From contig NZ_LT707065.1 in the NCBI RefSeq assembly GCF_900156745.1, positions 5,220,086 to 5,284,085 of the forward strand: a stretch of 64,000 bases of DNA, given 5' to 3'. Source of the stretch: Achromobacter sp. MFA1 R4. Lineage in GTDB: Bacteria; Pseudomonadota; Gammaproteobacteria; Burkholderiales; Burkholderiaceae_B. Within the stretch, counting starts at the first letter, position 1, and each line of letters opens with the position of its first letter. The position numbers were made by a program, and so were the translations under genes. This document shows, piece by piece, positions 53,906 through 63,096 of the stretch. The notes below the pieces were generated by a model. It saw nothing but the letters and a program-made list of their open reading frames with translations, did no database searches and had not been told where the DNA came from.

Positions 53906-53951
53906 CCGGCCGGGGCCGGCCCCGTGCGCTGACGGGACCGGCCCCGGCCGG
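53906..53951 (-). terminator. Strong hairpin terminator after the DUF883 gene
   Basis: Two 20-bp arms (53906-53925 and 53932-53951) pair with one mismatch and a six-base loop; on the minus strand they are followed by TTTT. It should end transcription of the DUF883 gene that stops at 53974. Confidence 0.7.
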
Positions 53952-53973
53952 CCGATTGCGCGCGCCGCGCGCG

Positions 53974-54315
53974 TCAACGACGCCTGCCGTGGTCGGACAT
54001 CATGCAGATGCCCGCGAGCACGCCGATCAGCGCCGCGCCGGCAATGCTTTTCCACGCGTTTTCATGGACGTACTCGTCCGTGGCGTGCGACACCTCGCGC
54101 GCACGGTTCCAGGCGGCGCGCTCCCAGCCGCGGGCATGGTCGCGCGCCGCGTCGAGCTGCTGCTTGAGCTTGTCGCGCGCGGCCTCGATTTCCGTGCCGC
54201 TGTAGCTGGCGGTGCTGCGCAGCAGATCCTCGGTGCCCGATATCAGATCGCGCATCGTCCGTGAGGACGTGTCCGACGAGTCAAACATGTCGCGCAGCCT
54301 ATCTCGCTTGTTCAT
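53974..54315 (-). CDS. DUF883 (ElaB/YqjD-like) membrane-anchored protein
   Basis: The 113-residue protein has a helical N-terminal part and a C-terminal anchor (NAWKSIAGAALIGVLAGICM), the layout of ElaB/YqjD/YgaM proteins, which bind ribosomes at the inner membrane in stationary phase. AAAAGGAG precedes ATG 54313-54315. It lies between the Pro-rich small gene and the terminator on the minus strand. Confidence 0.85.
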   Translation of the reverse strand: MNKRDRLRDMFDSSDTSSRTMRDLISGTEDLLRSTASYSGTEIEAARDKLKQQLDAARDHARGWERAAWNRAREVSHATDEYVHENAWKSIAGAALIGVLAGICMMSDHGRRR

Positions 54316-54418
54316 ATGTTCTCCTTTTGAAAAAAAGTGGCGGACCGTTGCCCGGCGGCAAGGCGCTCGCGGGATGCCTCCGCAAGCCGCATGCCATGCC
54401 CGGACCGGTCACGCCCGG

Positions 54419-54619
54419 TCATAGCCGGTCGATGCCCGGCGTCTGCTGCGGGTCCACGCCCGGCATGGGATTGGGAATGCTGTCGGGGGGCCAGCGGCCC
54501 TTGTCGTCCTTGCCCGATCCGGGGGGCTTGGGCTGGGGCTGCTCGGCAGGCGCCTGATCGGGGGCACGCTGCCCGCCCTGCCCGGGTGTTGGGGTATCCG
54601 TCCCTGCGGGGTTTGCCAT
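54419..54619 (-). CDS. 66-residue Pro-rich protein of unknown function
   Basis: The peptide is rich in Pro, Gly, Gln and Asp (APAEQPQPKPPGSGKDDKGR) with no membrane segment. AGGAGCACACC precedes ATG 54617-54619, similar to the leader of the PRC-barrel gene. I recognise no family. It forms part of the minus-strand stress-type cluster. Confidence 0.62.
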   Translation of the reverse strand: MANPAGTDTPTPGQGGQRAPDQAPAEQPQPKPPGSGKDDKGRWPPDSIPNPMPGVDPQQTPGIDRL

Positions 54620-54916
54620 GGTGTGCTCCTGACTTGTGGGTGGCCGGGAATTGCTGCAACACCCCGGCAGCAACCGCCGTTCCCGCCGAGCGTGGCAAAT
54701 TGGGTGCATGGCCGCGGCTAAAAATTACAAAGCGGCACGGCAATGAAAGGCGGCCCCGGGCCCTTTCCCCCTTTGGACGAGCGCCATTCTGCTGCACTGC
54801 GCAATTTCTGCGTTACGGGGCGGTTTGGGCACGCGGCTTGCGTAAGGGAAGGCCTCGGCGTCATCGCGATCGAATCGCTCTATTCGCGACCGCGGCCAAA
54901 TCACCTGGAGCAAGGC
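54620..54916. other. Divergent spacer between Pro-rich gene and glgA
   Basis: The 297-bp spacer holds a TCGCGA inverted repeat pair (54864-54869 and 54884-54889, 20 bp apart) shortly before the glgA start, and an AT-rich stretch at 54718-54732. I see no gene. An upstream in-frame extension of glgA (from 54743) is open but not needed. Confidence 0.4.
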
Positions 54917-56485
54917 ATGGCAAAGACAAGAACCCTGATCGCGGCGGGAGAAGCCTTCCCCCTGGCCAAAACAGGCGGCCTGGGAGATGCCATTACCGGC
55001 ATGGCGCGCGCACTGGTAGAAGCGCGGATGCCCCTGACCGTGCTGTTGCCGGCCTATCGGGGCGTGCGGGCCAAACTCAATCGAGTGCGTACCGTGGCGA
55101 CCCTGCAGGACCTGCCGGGCGGGCCCGCCGTGCTTCTGGAGGGCAAGTGCCCGCAATCGGGGCTGGATTACCTGATCCTGGAAAACGACGCCCTGTATGA
55201 CCGCGGCGGCCTGTATGCCGACGAGAACGGGCGCGAACACCCGGACAATGGCCTGCGCTACGCCGCGCTGTCGCACGCCGCGGTGCGCGTGGCCGCGGGC
55301 CTGCCCGGCCTGGTGCGCCCCACCCTGGTGCATGCGCACGACTGGCACGCCGGCCTGGTGCCGCTGCTGCTGCGCGCGGCCAACCTGCCCGACGTGAAGA
55401 GCGTGGTGACGATCCACAATCTGGCGTTCCAGGGCCTTTTCCCGATGTCGTGCGCGGATGAGTTCGGCGTGCCCGAGTGGGCGCGCAACGACGATGGCGT
55501 CCAGGCCTGGGGCCAGATCAATTTCCTGAAGGCCGGCATCCGCTATGCCGACCGCGTCACGACGGTCAGCCACACCTACGCCCGCGAAATCATGACCCCC
55601 GCCTTCGGCTGCGGCCTGGACGCGCTGCTGCGCAGCCGCGCCGACGACCTGCTGCCGATTCCCAACGGCATCGACGACGTGCTGTGGAACCCCGCGCGCG
55701 ACCCGTACCTGCGCAGCCACCGCTATTCGGTGCGCGACATGACGAACAAGATCCACTGCAAGGCGGCGTTGCAGCGCGAATTCGGCCTGCGGCCAGACCC
55801 GGGCGCCACCGTGCTGGGCATGGGCAACCGGCTGACCGAGCAGAAGATGGCCGACGTGGCGGTGCATGCGCTGCCCGAAGCGCTGGATCGGCACCCCGGA
55901 TTGCAGATCGTCATCCTGGGCCAGGGCGACCACCGCCTGGAGGAAGCGCTGAAGGACATCGCGCGCCGCTACCCCGGCCGCTGCGGCGTCCACATCGGCT
56001 ACGACGAAGGCATCGCGCATCGCCTGCACGCCGGGTCGGACATCCTGCTGCACGCCAGCCGCTTCGAGCCCTTCGGCCTGACGCCGCTCTACGCCATGCG
56101 CTACGGCACCTTGCCGATCGGATCGCGCGTGGGCGGGATGGCAGACACCATCCAGGACCCGGGCGCGCGCGCGCCGCTGTCCGCCATGGCATCGGCCAAC
56201 GGCCTGCTGTTCGAAGGCGATACGCCCGAGGCCATGAGCGCCGCCATTGAACGCGCGCTCGACCTGCGCGCGCACGGCATCCTCTGGCGGCTGATGCAGC
56301 GCAATGCGATGAACGCCGACTTCGGCTGGCGTTCGGCCGTGAGCCTCTACGCCAGCCTCTACCGCTCGCTGGTGGAGCCGGAATACCGCGACGCGGCGCC
56401 CGCGCCGGCCGTGCAACCGGCCAGCGTCTCCGCGGTCAACCGCCGCCCGCAGCGCACGAGTGGCGCCATGCCAGCCGCCATCTGA
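54917..56485 (+). CDS. glgA: Glycogen synthase (GlgA, GT5)
   Basis: The 522-residue protein is a GT5 glycogen synthase with the ADP-glucose-binding Lys motif KTGGLGD near residues 17-23, HAHDWHAGL and the C-terminal EPFGLTPLYAM motif. It transfers glucose from ADP-glucose to an alpha-1,4-glucan. ATG 54917 follows GGAGCAAGG and matches family start; a longer frame begins at 54743. It is first in the glgA-glgE-treS-glgB operon, with 15 bp to glgE. No glgC is present in the window. Confidence 0.92.
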   Translation: MAKTRTLIAAGEAFPLAKTGGLGDAITGMARALVEARMPLTVLLPAYRGVRAKLNRVRTVATLQDLPGGPAVLLEGKCPQSGLDYLILENDALYDRGGLYADENGREHPDNGLRYAALSHAAVRVAAGLPGLVRPTLVHAHDWHAGLVPLLLRAANLPDVKSVVTIHNLAFQGLFPMSCADEFGVPEWARNDDGVQAWGQINFLKAGIRYADRVTTVSHTYAREIMTPAFGCGLDALLRSRADDLLPIPNGIDDVLWNPARDPYLRSHRYSVRDMTNKIHCKAALQREFGLRPDPGATVLGMGNRLTEQKMADVAVHALPEALDRHPGLQIVILGQGDHRLEEALKDIARRYPGRCGVHIGYDEGIAHRLHAGSDILLHASRFEPFGLTPLYAMRYGTLPIGSRVGGMADTIQDPGARAPLSAMASANGLLFEGDTPEAMSAAIERALDLRAHGILWRLMQRNAMNADFGWRSAVSLYASLYRSLVEPEYRDAAPAPAVQPASVSAVNRRPQRTSGAMPAAI

Positions 56486-56500
56486 CAAGGAGCGAGCCCG

Positions 56501-59500
56501 GTGCCCCATCCCACCGTCCCCGCGCCCTCCCGCGCACCCACACGCATCTACCACGCCCGCCAAGGCCTGGATGGCGCACACGCCGCCATCCAGGCCTTGT
56601 GCAAGCGGCTTGCGCAGCGCGGCTTCAACGCCGTCCTGCTGCCGGCGCCCTGGTTGACAGGGACGGAACCGGGAACGCAAGCCGCGCCCCTCCCTGGCCC
56701 CCGGGCCGCGCAGGACGCCGACAAGACACGGGTCGACAGCGACGAGACACCCATCACGCAATGGTTCACACAAGTGTCGGCGCAGTTGGCCGAACACGGC
56801 CTGGCCCTGTATGTGGACGTGGTCCTGGACCGCAGCGCGCGCGACGCCGTGGAAACCACCGCCGCGCCGGGCTGGTACCGCTCGCTACATGAGGAGCCGG
56901 CGCGCGATCCGCGCGTCAGCGTCGAAGAGCGCGGCGTCATGCATCTGCCCGACGGCCCGCTGCCCCCCGGTTTCCTGGCGTCCTGGACCGAACGGCTGCT
57001 TGCCTGGACCGCCAGCGGCGTCAAGGGCCTGGTCTTTCAGGCGCCCCACCGCCTGCCCGCGCCGGCCTGGCGCGAGCTGGGGGCCGCGCTGCGCGCGCAG
57101 CACCCCGACGTGCGCCTGCTGGCCTGGACGCCCGGCCTGCCGGCGGAAAGCCTGGCGAGCCTGCGCGACGCGGCGTTCGACGCCGCGTTCTCGTCCCTGC
57201 CGTGGTGGGACTTCAAGTCCTCCTGGCTGGCCGAGGAGGATGCACGCCTGCGCGCCATCGGCGAGGTGGTTGCCGCGCCGCCGCACGCGGGCGCCCTGCG
57301 GCCGTCGGAAGACGGCAGGCGCGCGCTGTGGAGCGCCGCCGTGACGGGCGACGGACTCATGCTGTCCGACGAGGACGAGCGCCGCCTGCCGGACGTGGAG
57401 GCCGCGAATCGCTGGTTCGCCGACTCGCGGTTGCGCGGTCCGCTGCGCATGCTGGGCGGACGCGACGGAAGCTGCACCGCGCTGCTGCGCGACGCGGGCG
57501 ACGGCGCGACGCTCGCGCTCGCGATCAACCCGTCCGACACCGGCGAGGCCGCCATGGACTGGGATGCGCTGGCGCCGCTGCTGCCCCCCGCGGACGTCGT
57601 CCCCTTCACCCCGCCGGCGGGCTTGCAGGCGCAGGCCCGGGCGCTGGAAGCCGGCGAGTGCGCCATGCTGTCGTTCCAGTCCACCGAGCCGGTCCGCGAG
57701 GCCGTGCGCCACCACCGCACCCGCGCCGACGATCTGGCGACGCAACGCATCGCGCTGGAAAACATCAGCCCGGCGGTCGATGGCGGCGTTTACCCAGTCA
57801 AGAGCATTCCGCATGCGCGCATCGTGGTGCAGGCGGATATTTTCATGGACGGCCACGACCAGCTTGCGGCCGAAGTGCGCTGGCGCGCCAAGGACGAGGC
57901 GCGCTGGCACAGCGTGCCCATGACCCGCGGCATGAACGACCGCTGGGAGGCAGACTTCCGGCCCCGCCGCGTCGGCGCCCACGAGTTCGTCGTCGCGGCC
58001 TGGTTCGACGCCTGGCGCACGTTCTGCCACGACATCGAGGTCAAACACCAGGCGGGCCGCGACCTGAGCCTGGAGATACACGAAGGACTGGCGCTGCTGC
58101 GCGATGCGCAGGCGCGCGCGCAGGCCGGAACGCCGCCGGGCGCAGATGCCGGGCCGGTGCACGATGCGCTGGCCGCATTCGCGCACGCCGATCTGGCGCA
58201 TCCTGAACCGCCCACCCCGGAACAGGTGGCGCTGCTGCTCGATCCGGCGCTGGCGCGGGCGATGCGCGAGCTGGACGACCGCCCTTTCGAAGCCGTGACC
58301 GCCATCGCCTACCCCGTCTGGGTGGACCGCAGCCAGGCCGTCCATTCGGCCTGGTACGAGCTCTTTCCCCGGTCGCAGGCCGCCGAGCCCGGCCGGCACG
58401 GCACGTTCGCCGACGTGATCGCCCGCCTGCCCGACGTGCGCGAGATGGGCTTTGACGTGCTGTACCTGCCGCCCATCCATCCGATCGGGCTGCGCAACCG
58501 CAAAGGCCGCAACAACAGCCTGCGCGCCGAGCCCGGCGACGTGGGCAGCCCCTACGCGATCGGGGCGCAGAGCGGCGGCCACGACGCCATCGAGCCGCAA
58601 CTGGGCACCTTGGCCGATTTTCTCGACCTGGTCGAGGCGGCGGCGCGGCATGGCATGGAGCTGGCGCTGGACTTTGCCATCCAATGCTCGCCGGACCACC
58701 CCTGGCTGGCGCAGCATCCGGATTGGTTCTCGTGGCGGCCGGACGGGTCGCTGCGCTACGCCGAGAACCCGCCCAAAAAGTACGAGGACATCGTCAACGT
58801 CGCGTTCTATGGCGGCCAGAACCGCCGCGCGCGCAAGCTGGGCCTGTGGCGCGCGCTGCGCGACATCGTGCTTTTCTGGGTCAGGCATGGCGTGCGCATC
58901 TTCCGCGTCGACAACCCGCACACCAAGCCGCTGCCCTTCTGGCAGTGGCTGATCGGCGAAGTGCACGCGCAGCATCCGGACGTCATTTTCCTGTCCGAAG
59001 CCTTTACGCGCCCGAAGATGATGTACCGGCTGGCGAAGATCGGCTTCACGCAGTCGTACACGTACTTCACCTGGCGCAATGAAAAGGCCGAGCTGGAGGA
59101 GTACCTGGAGGAAATCTCGTCGCCGCCCGCGGCGGACTTCTTCCGTCCGCACTTTTTCGTGAATACGCCGGACATCAACCCGTTCTTCCTGCAGACCTCG
59201 GGGCGGCCGGGCTTTCTGATCCGCGCGGCCCTCGCGGCGCTGGGTTCGGGCCTGTGGGGCATGTACAGCGGCTTTGAACTGTGCGAAGGCGCGCCGCTGC
59301 CGGGCAAGGAAGAGTACCTGGACTCCGAGAAGTACGAGCTGCGCCAGCGCGACTGGCACGCGCCCGGCAACATCCGGGCCGAGATCACGCGCCTGAACCA
59401 GATTCGCCACGCCAATCCCGCGCTGCAGACCCATCGCGGGCTGACGCTCACCACCAGCGGCAACGACCGCGTGCTGGCGTTCTACAAGTCCACGCCGGGC

Positions 59501-59722
59501 CATGGGAATGTCGTGCTGGCGGTGATCAGCCTGGATCCGTTCCAGACGCAGCCGGCGCGCGTCGAGGCGCCCTTTTGGCTGTTCGGCCAGGCCGACGCCG
59601 GACCGCTGATCGCCGAAGACCTGCTCACCGAAGGCCGCGAGACCTGGCACGAGAAGCACCGCGCCGTCACGCTGACCCCCGACCAACCCTATCGCGTGTG
59701 GCGGCTTTCGCTGCATGGATGA
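56501..59722 (+). CDS. glgE: Alpha-1,4-glucan:maltose-1-phosphate maltosyltransferase (GlgE), long form
   Basis: The 1073-residue protein uses a GTG start (56501) after AAGGAG. Residues about 1-400 form an extra N-terminal domain; the GlgE proper begins near residue 420. Catalytic residues are Asp804 (FRVDN), Glu833 (LSEAF) and Asp891 (NTPDIN), spaced 29 and 58 apart as in GlgE. The enzyme extends glucans with maltose 1-phosphate. Its stop overlaps the treS start (ATGA). Confidence 0.92.
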   Translation: MPHPTVPAPSRAPTRIYHARQGLDGAHAAIQALCKRLAQRGFNAVLLPAPWLTGTEPGTQAAPLPGPRAAQDADKTRVDSDETPITQWFTQVSAQLAEHGLALYVDVVLDRSARDAVETTAAPGWYRSLHEEPARDPRVSVEERGVMHLPDGPLPPGFLASWTERLLAWTASGVKGLVFQAPHRLPAPAWRELGAALRAQHPDVRLLAWTPGLPAESLASLRDAAFDAAFSSLPWWDFKSSWLAEEDARLRAIGEVVAAPPHAGALRPSEDGRRALWSAAVTGDGLMLSDEDERRLPDVEAANRWFADSRLRGPLRMLGGRDGSCTALLRDAGDGATLALAINPSDTGEAAMDWDALAPLLPPADVVPFTPPAGLQAQARALEAGECAMLSFQSTEPVREAVRHHRTRADDLATQRIALENISPAVDGGVYPVKSIPHARIVVQADIFMDGHDQLAAEVRWRAKDEARWHSVPMTRGMNDRWEADFRPRRVGAHEFVVAAWFDAWRTFCHDIEVKHQAGRDLSLEIHEGLALLRDAQARAQAGTPPGADAGPVHDALAAFAHADLAHPEPPTPEQVALLLDPALARAMRELDDRPFEAVTAIAYPVWVDRSQAVHSAWYELFPRSQAAEPGRHGTFADVIARLPDVREMGFDVLYLPPIHPIGLRNRKGRNNSLRAEPGDVGSPYAIGAQSGGHDAIEPQLGTLADFLDLVEAAARHGMELALDFAIQCSPDHPWLAQHPDWFSWRPDGSLRYAENPPKKYEDIVNVAFYGGQNRRARKLGLWRALRDIVLFWVRHGVRIFRVDNPHTKPLPFWQWLIGEVHAQHPDVIFLSEAFTRPKMMYRLAKIGFTQSYTYFTWRNEKAELEEYLEEISSPPAADFFRPHFFVNTPDINPFFLQTSGRPGFLIRAALAALGSGLWGMYSGFELCEGAPLPGKEEYLDSEKYELRQRDWHAPGNIRAEITRLNQIRHANPALQTHRGLTLTTSGNDRVLAFYKSTPGHGNVVLAVISLDPFQTQPARVEAPFWLFGQADAGPLIAEDLLTEGRETWHEKHRAVTLTPDQPYRVWRLSLHG

Positions 59723-62700
59723 CGCCCGCGCCCATAGCCATGATGAGTAAAACCCAACCCCTTCAGGACGATCTGCTCTGGTACAAGGACGCGGTCATCT
59801 ACCAGTTGCACGTCAAGTCCTTCTTTGACTCGAACGGCGACGGGGTCGGCGACCTGCCGGGCCTGATCTCCAAGCTGGACTACATCGCCAGCCTGGGCGT
59901 CAACACGATCTGGCTGCTGCCCTTCTACCCGTCGCCGCGGCGCGACGACGGGTACGACATCGCCGATTACCGCGGCGTGCATCCGGACTACGGCACCGTC
60001 GCCGACGTGCGCAAGCTGATCCGCGCGGCGCACGCGCGCGGCCTGCGCATCATCACCGAGCTGGTCGTCAACCACACGTCGGACCAGCATCCCTGGTTCC
60101 AGCGCGCGCGGGCCGCCAAGCCCGGGTCGGCGGCGCGTAATTTCTATGTCTGGTCGGACAACGACAAAGCCTACGCCGGCACGCGCATCATTTTCTGCGA
60201 TACCGAGAAGTCCAACTGGACCTGGGATCCGGTGGCCAACGCCTATTTCTGGCATCGCTTCTATTCGCACCAGCCCGATCTGAACTACGACAATCCGCAG
60301 GTGCTCAAGGAAGTGCTGTCGGTGATGCGCTACTGGCTGGACATGGGCGTGGACGGGCTGCGCCTGGACGCCGTGCCGTATCTGGTCGAGCGCGAGGGCA
60401 CCAACAACGAGAACCTGCCCGAGACGCACCAGGTCCTCAAGCAGATCCGCGCCGTGATCGAAGCCGAGTACCCGGGCCGCCTGCTGCTGGCCGAGGCCAA
60501 TCAATGGCCCGAGGACGCGCAGGAGTATTTCGGCGCCGGGGACGAGTGCCACATGTCCTTTCACTTTCCGCTGATGCCGCGCATGTACATGGCGATCGCG
60601 CAGGAAGACCGCTTCCCGATCACCGACATCATCCGCCAGACGCCCGATATCCCGCCCACCTGCCAATGGGCGATCTTCCTGCGCAATCACGACGAATTGA
60701 CGCTGGAAATGGTGACGAGCCGCGAACGCGATTACCTGTGGAACGTCTATGCCGCCGAGCCGCGCGCCCGCATCAATCTGGGCATCCGGCGCCGGCTGGC
60801 GCCGCTGCTGGAACGGGACCGCCGCCGCGTCGAGCTCATGAACAGCCTGCTGCTGTCCATGCCCGGCACGCCGGTGCTGTATTACGGCGATGAGCTGGGC
60901 ATGGGCGACAACGTGCACCTGGGCGACCGTGACGGCGTGCGCACCCCCATGCAATGGTCGCCGGACCGCAATGGCGGCTTTTCGCGGGCCGACCCCGAGC
61001 GCCTGCCGCTGCCGGTGCTGATGGGGCCGCTCTATGGCTACGAGGCGGTCAACGTGGAGGCGCAGCAGCGCGATCCGCATTCGCTGCTGAACTGGACCCG
61101 GCGCCTGCTGGCCCAGCGCGGCCAGAGCCATGCTTTCGGCCGCGGCACGCTGCAGTTCATTTTTGCCGGCAACCGCAAGATCCTGGCCTACCTGCGGCAA
61201 TGGGAAGACACGACCATCCTGTGCGTGGCCAACCTGTCCAATGCCGCGCAGCCCGTGGAACTCCCCATGCAGGAGTTCGCGGGCCGGGTGCCGGTGGAGA
61301 TGCTGGGCGGCACGCCCTTTCCGGCGATCGGCGAATTGCCCTACCTGCTGACGCTGCCGCCCTATGGCTTTTACTGGATGGACCTGAGCCAGGACGCCGC
61401 GCCGCCCGGTTGGCACACCACCGCGCCGGCCCAGATGCCCGAACTGGTGACGCTGGTGCTCAAGGCGCGCGGCGGCGCGGCGCTGACCGACGCGTCGCGC
61501 GCCACGCTGGAACGCGAGATCCTGCCGCAGTACCTGGCGCGCCAGCGCTGGTATCCGGGTTCCGAACCGCCCAAGCGCGCGCGGCTGGCCTACGCCACCC
61601 CGTTCGAGTCGGCCGACGGCGAATACTACTGGGCCGAGATCGAACCCGAGGACGGCGTGACCGGCATGCGGGCGCAGGCGCCCTTCGTGCTGGTCTGGGA
61701 CGAAACCGCCGTCATCCAGTACGCCATCGCCCGCGTGCGCCGCGGCGCCGAGGTCGGCGTGCTGGCCGACGCCTTCCTGCAGCCCGGATTCGTGCTCAGC
61801 ACGCTCAAGGCCATGCAGGCCGGCGCGGAGCTGGACGGCCGCAGCACCGGCAAGCCCGGCGACAAGCCGGGCGTCATCCGCTTCCTGCCGGAAGCGGGCC
61901 TGAAGGAGCTGGACTTCGAGGGCGACGTCGCGCTGCAGTGGCTGTCGGGCGAGCAGTCCAACAGTTCGGTCATCGTGGGCAACGAAGTCATCCTGAAGCT
62001 CATCCGCAGCGTGCAGCCGGGCGTGTCGCCCGAAGCGGAAATGACCCGCTACCTGACGCGCGCGGGTTACGGCAACATTCCTCCCCTGCTGGGCGAAGTG
62101 CAGCGCGTGGACGCGGACGGCGTCGTGCACACCCTGGCCGTCGCCCATGGCTACGTGCCCAACGAAGGCGACGCCTGGAGCTGGACGCTGGACTACCTGA
62201 AGCGCACGCTGGCCAACGCGCTGCTGGTGGGCAACACGCCCGAGGAATTCGAGGAAAGCCTGCAGGGCTATGCCGTCATGGCCACCACCATCGGCGAACG
62301 CCTGGGACAGATGCACGCGCTGCTGGCCGCGCCCACGGACGATGCGAACTTCCAGTCGCGCCCGGCCAGCAAAGAGGACCTGCAGGCGCGCACCGAACAC
62401 GTGCGCGGCCTGCTCGATCGCGCCGAAAAGCACCTGCGCGCCAGCCTGGACAAGCTTGAGGAACCGTCCCGCGCCTGCGCCGAATGGTTCTTCGAACACC
62501 ACGCGCGCCTGGCGGCGCGGGTGGGCGCCATGGCGCAGGCCGAGGCGGACTCGCCCTGGGTGCGCATCCACGGCGACTTCCATCTGGGCCAGGTGCTGGT
62601 CGCGCAGACCGATGCCTACCTGATCGATTTCGAGGGAGAACCGATCAGCAGCCTGGAGACGCGCCGCGCGCTGGCCTCGCCCTACAAGGACGTGGCCGGC

Positions 62701-63096
62701 ATGCTGCGCTCGTTCGACTACGCGGCGGCGTCGATTGCGCGTACCGACCTGATCGGCGGCGCACACCTGGACGCCAATGCCGGCGCCGACGAGAGTCCCG
62801 CCCCGACGGTCGCGCCCGCCGAACAGCGCGACGCGCTGCTGGCGCGCTTTCGCCACCAGGCCTCGGACGCTTTCCTGCAAGGCTACCGAGGCGCGCGCGG
62901 GGCGGGCCTGGACGCGGCCGGGGACAAGGAACATGCCCTGCTCGCCCTGGCGCAGCTGGAGAAGGCCGCCTATGAAGTCAGCTACGAGGCGGCCCACCGG
63001 CCCGACTGGATCTCCATCCCGCTGTGCGCCCTGACCGAACTGGCGCGCAGCATCCTGCTGTCCGCCGCCATCGACGCCGAAGGAAAGACCCAATGA
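59719..63096 (+). CDS. treS: Trehalose synthase fused to maltokinase (TreS-Mak)
   Basis: The 1125-residue protein has a GH13 TreS domain (residues about 15-560) with nucleophile Asp217 (GLRLDAVPYL), Glu259 (LLAEANQW) and Asp325 (RNHDEL), then a maltokinase (Pep2-type) domain with HGDFHLGQ and IDFEGEP. TreS interconverts trehalose and maltose and Mak phosphorylates maltose to maltose 1-phosphate, the GlgE substrate. ATG 59719 overlaps the glgE TGA; ATGs at 59740 and 59743 are alternatives. Its TGA overlaps the glgB start. Confidence 0.93.
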   Translation: MTPAPIAMMSKTQPLQDDLLWYKDAVIYQLHVKSFFDSNGDGVGDLPGLISKLDYIASLGVNTIWLLPFYPSPRRDDGYDIADYRGVHPDYGTVADVRKLIRAAHARGLRIITELVVNHTSDQHPWFQRARAAKPGSAARNFYVWSDNDKAYAGTRIIFCDTEKSNWTWDPVANAYFWHRFYSHQPDLNYDNPQVLKEVLSVMRYWLDMGVDGLRLDAVPYLVEREGTNNENLPETHQVLKQIRAVIEAEYPGRLLLAEANQWPEDAQEYFGAGDECHMSFHFPLMPRMYMAIAQEDRFPITDIIRQTPDIPPTCQWAIFLRNHDELTLEMVTSRERDYLWNVYAAEPRARINLGIRRRLAPLLERDRRRVELMNSLLLSMPGTPVLYYGDELGMGDNVHLGDRDGVRTPMQWSPDRNGGFSRADPERLPLPVLMGPLYGYEAVNVEAQQRDPHSLLNWTRRLLAQRGQSHAFGRGTLQFIFAGNRKILAYLRQWEDTTILCVANLSNAAQPVELPMQEFAGRVPVEMLGGTPFPAIGELPYLLTLPPYGFYWMDLSQDAAPPGWHTTAPAQMPELVTLVLKARGGAALTDASRATLEREILPQYLARQRWYPGSEPPKRARLAYATPFESADGEYYWAEIEPEDGVTGMRAQAPFVLVWDETAVIQYAIARVRRGAEVGVLADAFLQPGFVLSTLKAMQAGAELDGRSTGKPGDKPGVIRFLPEAGLKELDFEGDVALQWLSGEQSNSSVIVGNEVILKLIRSVQPGVSPEAEMTRYLTRAGYGNIPPLLGEVQRVDADGVVHTLAVAHGYVPNEGDAWSWTLDYLKRTLANALLVGNTPEEFEESLQGYAVMATTIGERLGQMHALLAAPTDDANFQSRPASKEDLQARTEHVRGLLDRAEKHLRASLDKLEEPSRACAEWFFEHHARLAARVGAMAQAEADSPWVRIHGDFHLGQVLVAQTDAYLIDFEGEPISSLETRRALASPYKDVAGMLRSFDYAAASIARTDLIGGAHLDANAGADESPAPTVAPAEQRDALLARFRHQASDAFLQGYRGARGAGLDAAGDKEHALLALAQLEKAAYEVSYEAAHRPDWISIPLCALTELARSILLSAAIDAEGKTQ

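Noticed and set aside
59281-59718. An extended N-terminus of TreS reaching into glgE.
   Set aside because: The codons overlap the glgE gene in another frame and GH13 homology starts after 59719.
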